This document shows, piece after piece, positions 6,255 through 6,282 of a stretch of DNA of 6,282 nt. The stretch is from an uncultured bacterium. Its GTDB lineage: Bacteria; Planctomycetota; DG-23; SLPQ01. Below the pieces are notes generated by a model. The model was not told where the DNA came from, made no database searches, and was given only the letters and a program-made list of their open reading frames with translations. Location: assembly GCA_937863625.1 (NCBI GenBank), contig CALMGO010000553.1:1-6282 (forward strand), given 5' to 3'. A program made the translations under genes and the position numbers. Within the stretch, counting starts at the first letter, position 1. Every line of letters begins with the position of its first letter.

Positions 6255-6282
6255 GAAGGCGCGGCGGTCGGGGCGATTGGTG

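Overview
The window carries four protein genes, each apparently a single-gene transcription unit, arranged as alternating divergent and convergent pairs. The DNA is GC-rich. A signal-peptide outer-membrane protein and a lipoprotein point to a diderm bacterium. The HEAT-repeat lipoprotein, the DUF5107/TPR protein and the large GC-rich intergenic repeat block suggest a Planctomycetes/PVC-like or related environmental lineage; that placement is inference, because there is no marker gene here.

Layout: (1) Positions 794 down to 1, minus strand: a PF13557 (MetA-pathway of phenol degradation)-type outer-membrane beta-barrel protein with a signal peptide, its C-terminus cut off by the window edge; it has a clear RBS and a plausible sigma-70 promoter. 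(2) About 800-1258: a divergent intergenic region with the OMP promoter, a GC-rich block of direct repeats (a 19-bp tandem pair, a 31-nt pair, a short hairpin) and a G-quadruplex-type motif just upstream of the next gene. (3) 1259-2071, plus strand: a TIM-barrel sugar phosphate isomerase/epimerase-like protein (PF01261) starting at GTG. (4) 2096-2130: a strong bidirectional terminator shared by convergent genes. (5) 2775-2146, minus strand: a HEAT-repeat lipoprotein. (6) 2776-3041: a divergent control region with an extended -10 promoter for the lipoprotein, a second G-quadruplex-type motif, a possible plus-strand promoter and a leader hairpin. (7) 3042-6188, plus strand: a 1048-residue cytoplasmic protein joining an N-terminal DUF5107 mutarotase-like domain to about 14 TPR-like repeats, followed by an intrinsic terminator at 6223-6254.

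Together the genes hint at carbohydrate handling (isomerase, DUF5107 protein) and envelope functions (OMP, lipoprotein), but no shared operon or pathway can be demonstrated. I do not see a defence system, mobile element or CRISPR array. The most notable signals are the strand-dependent codon usage (the plus strand is G/A-rich at third positions whichever strand encodes the gene), the G-quadruplex-type motif upstream of each plus-strand gene, the intergenic repeat block, and the uncharacterised DUF5107-TPR protein.
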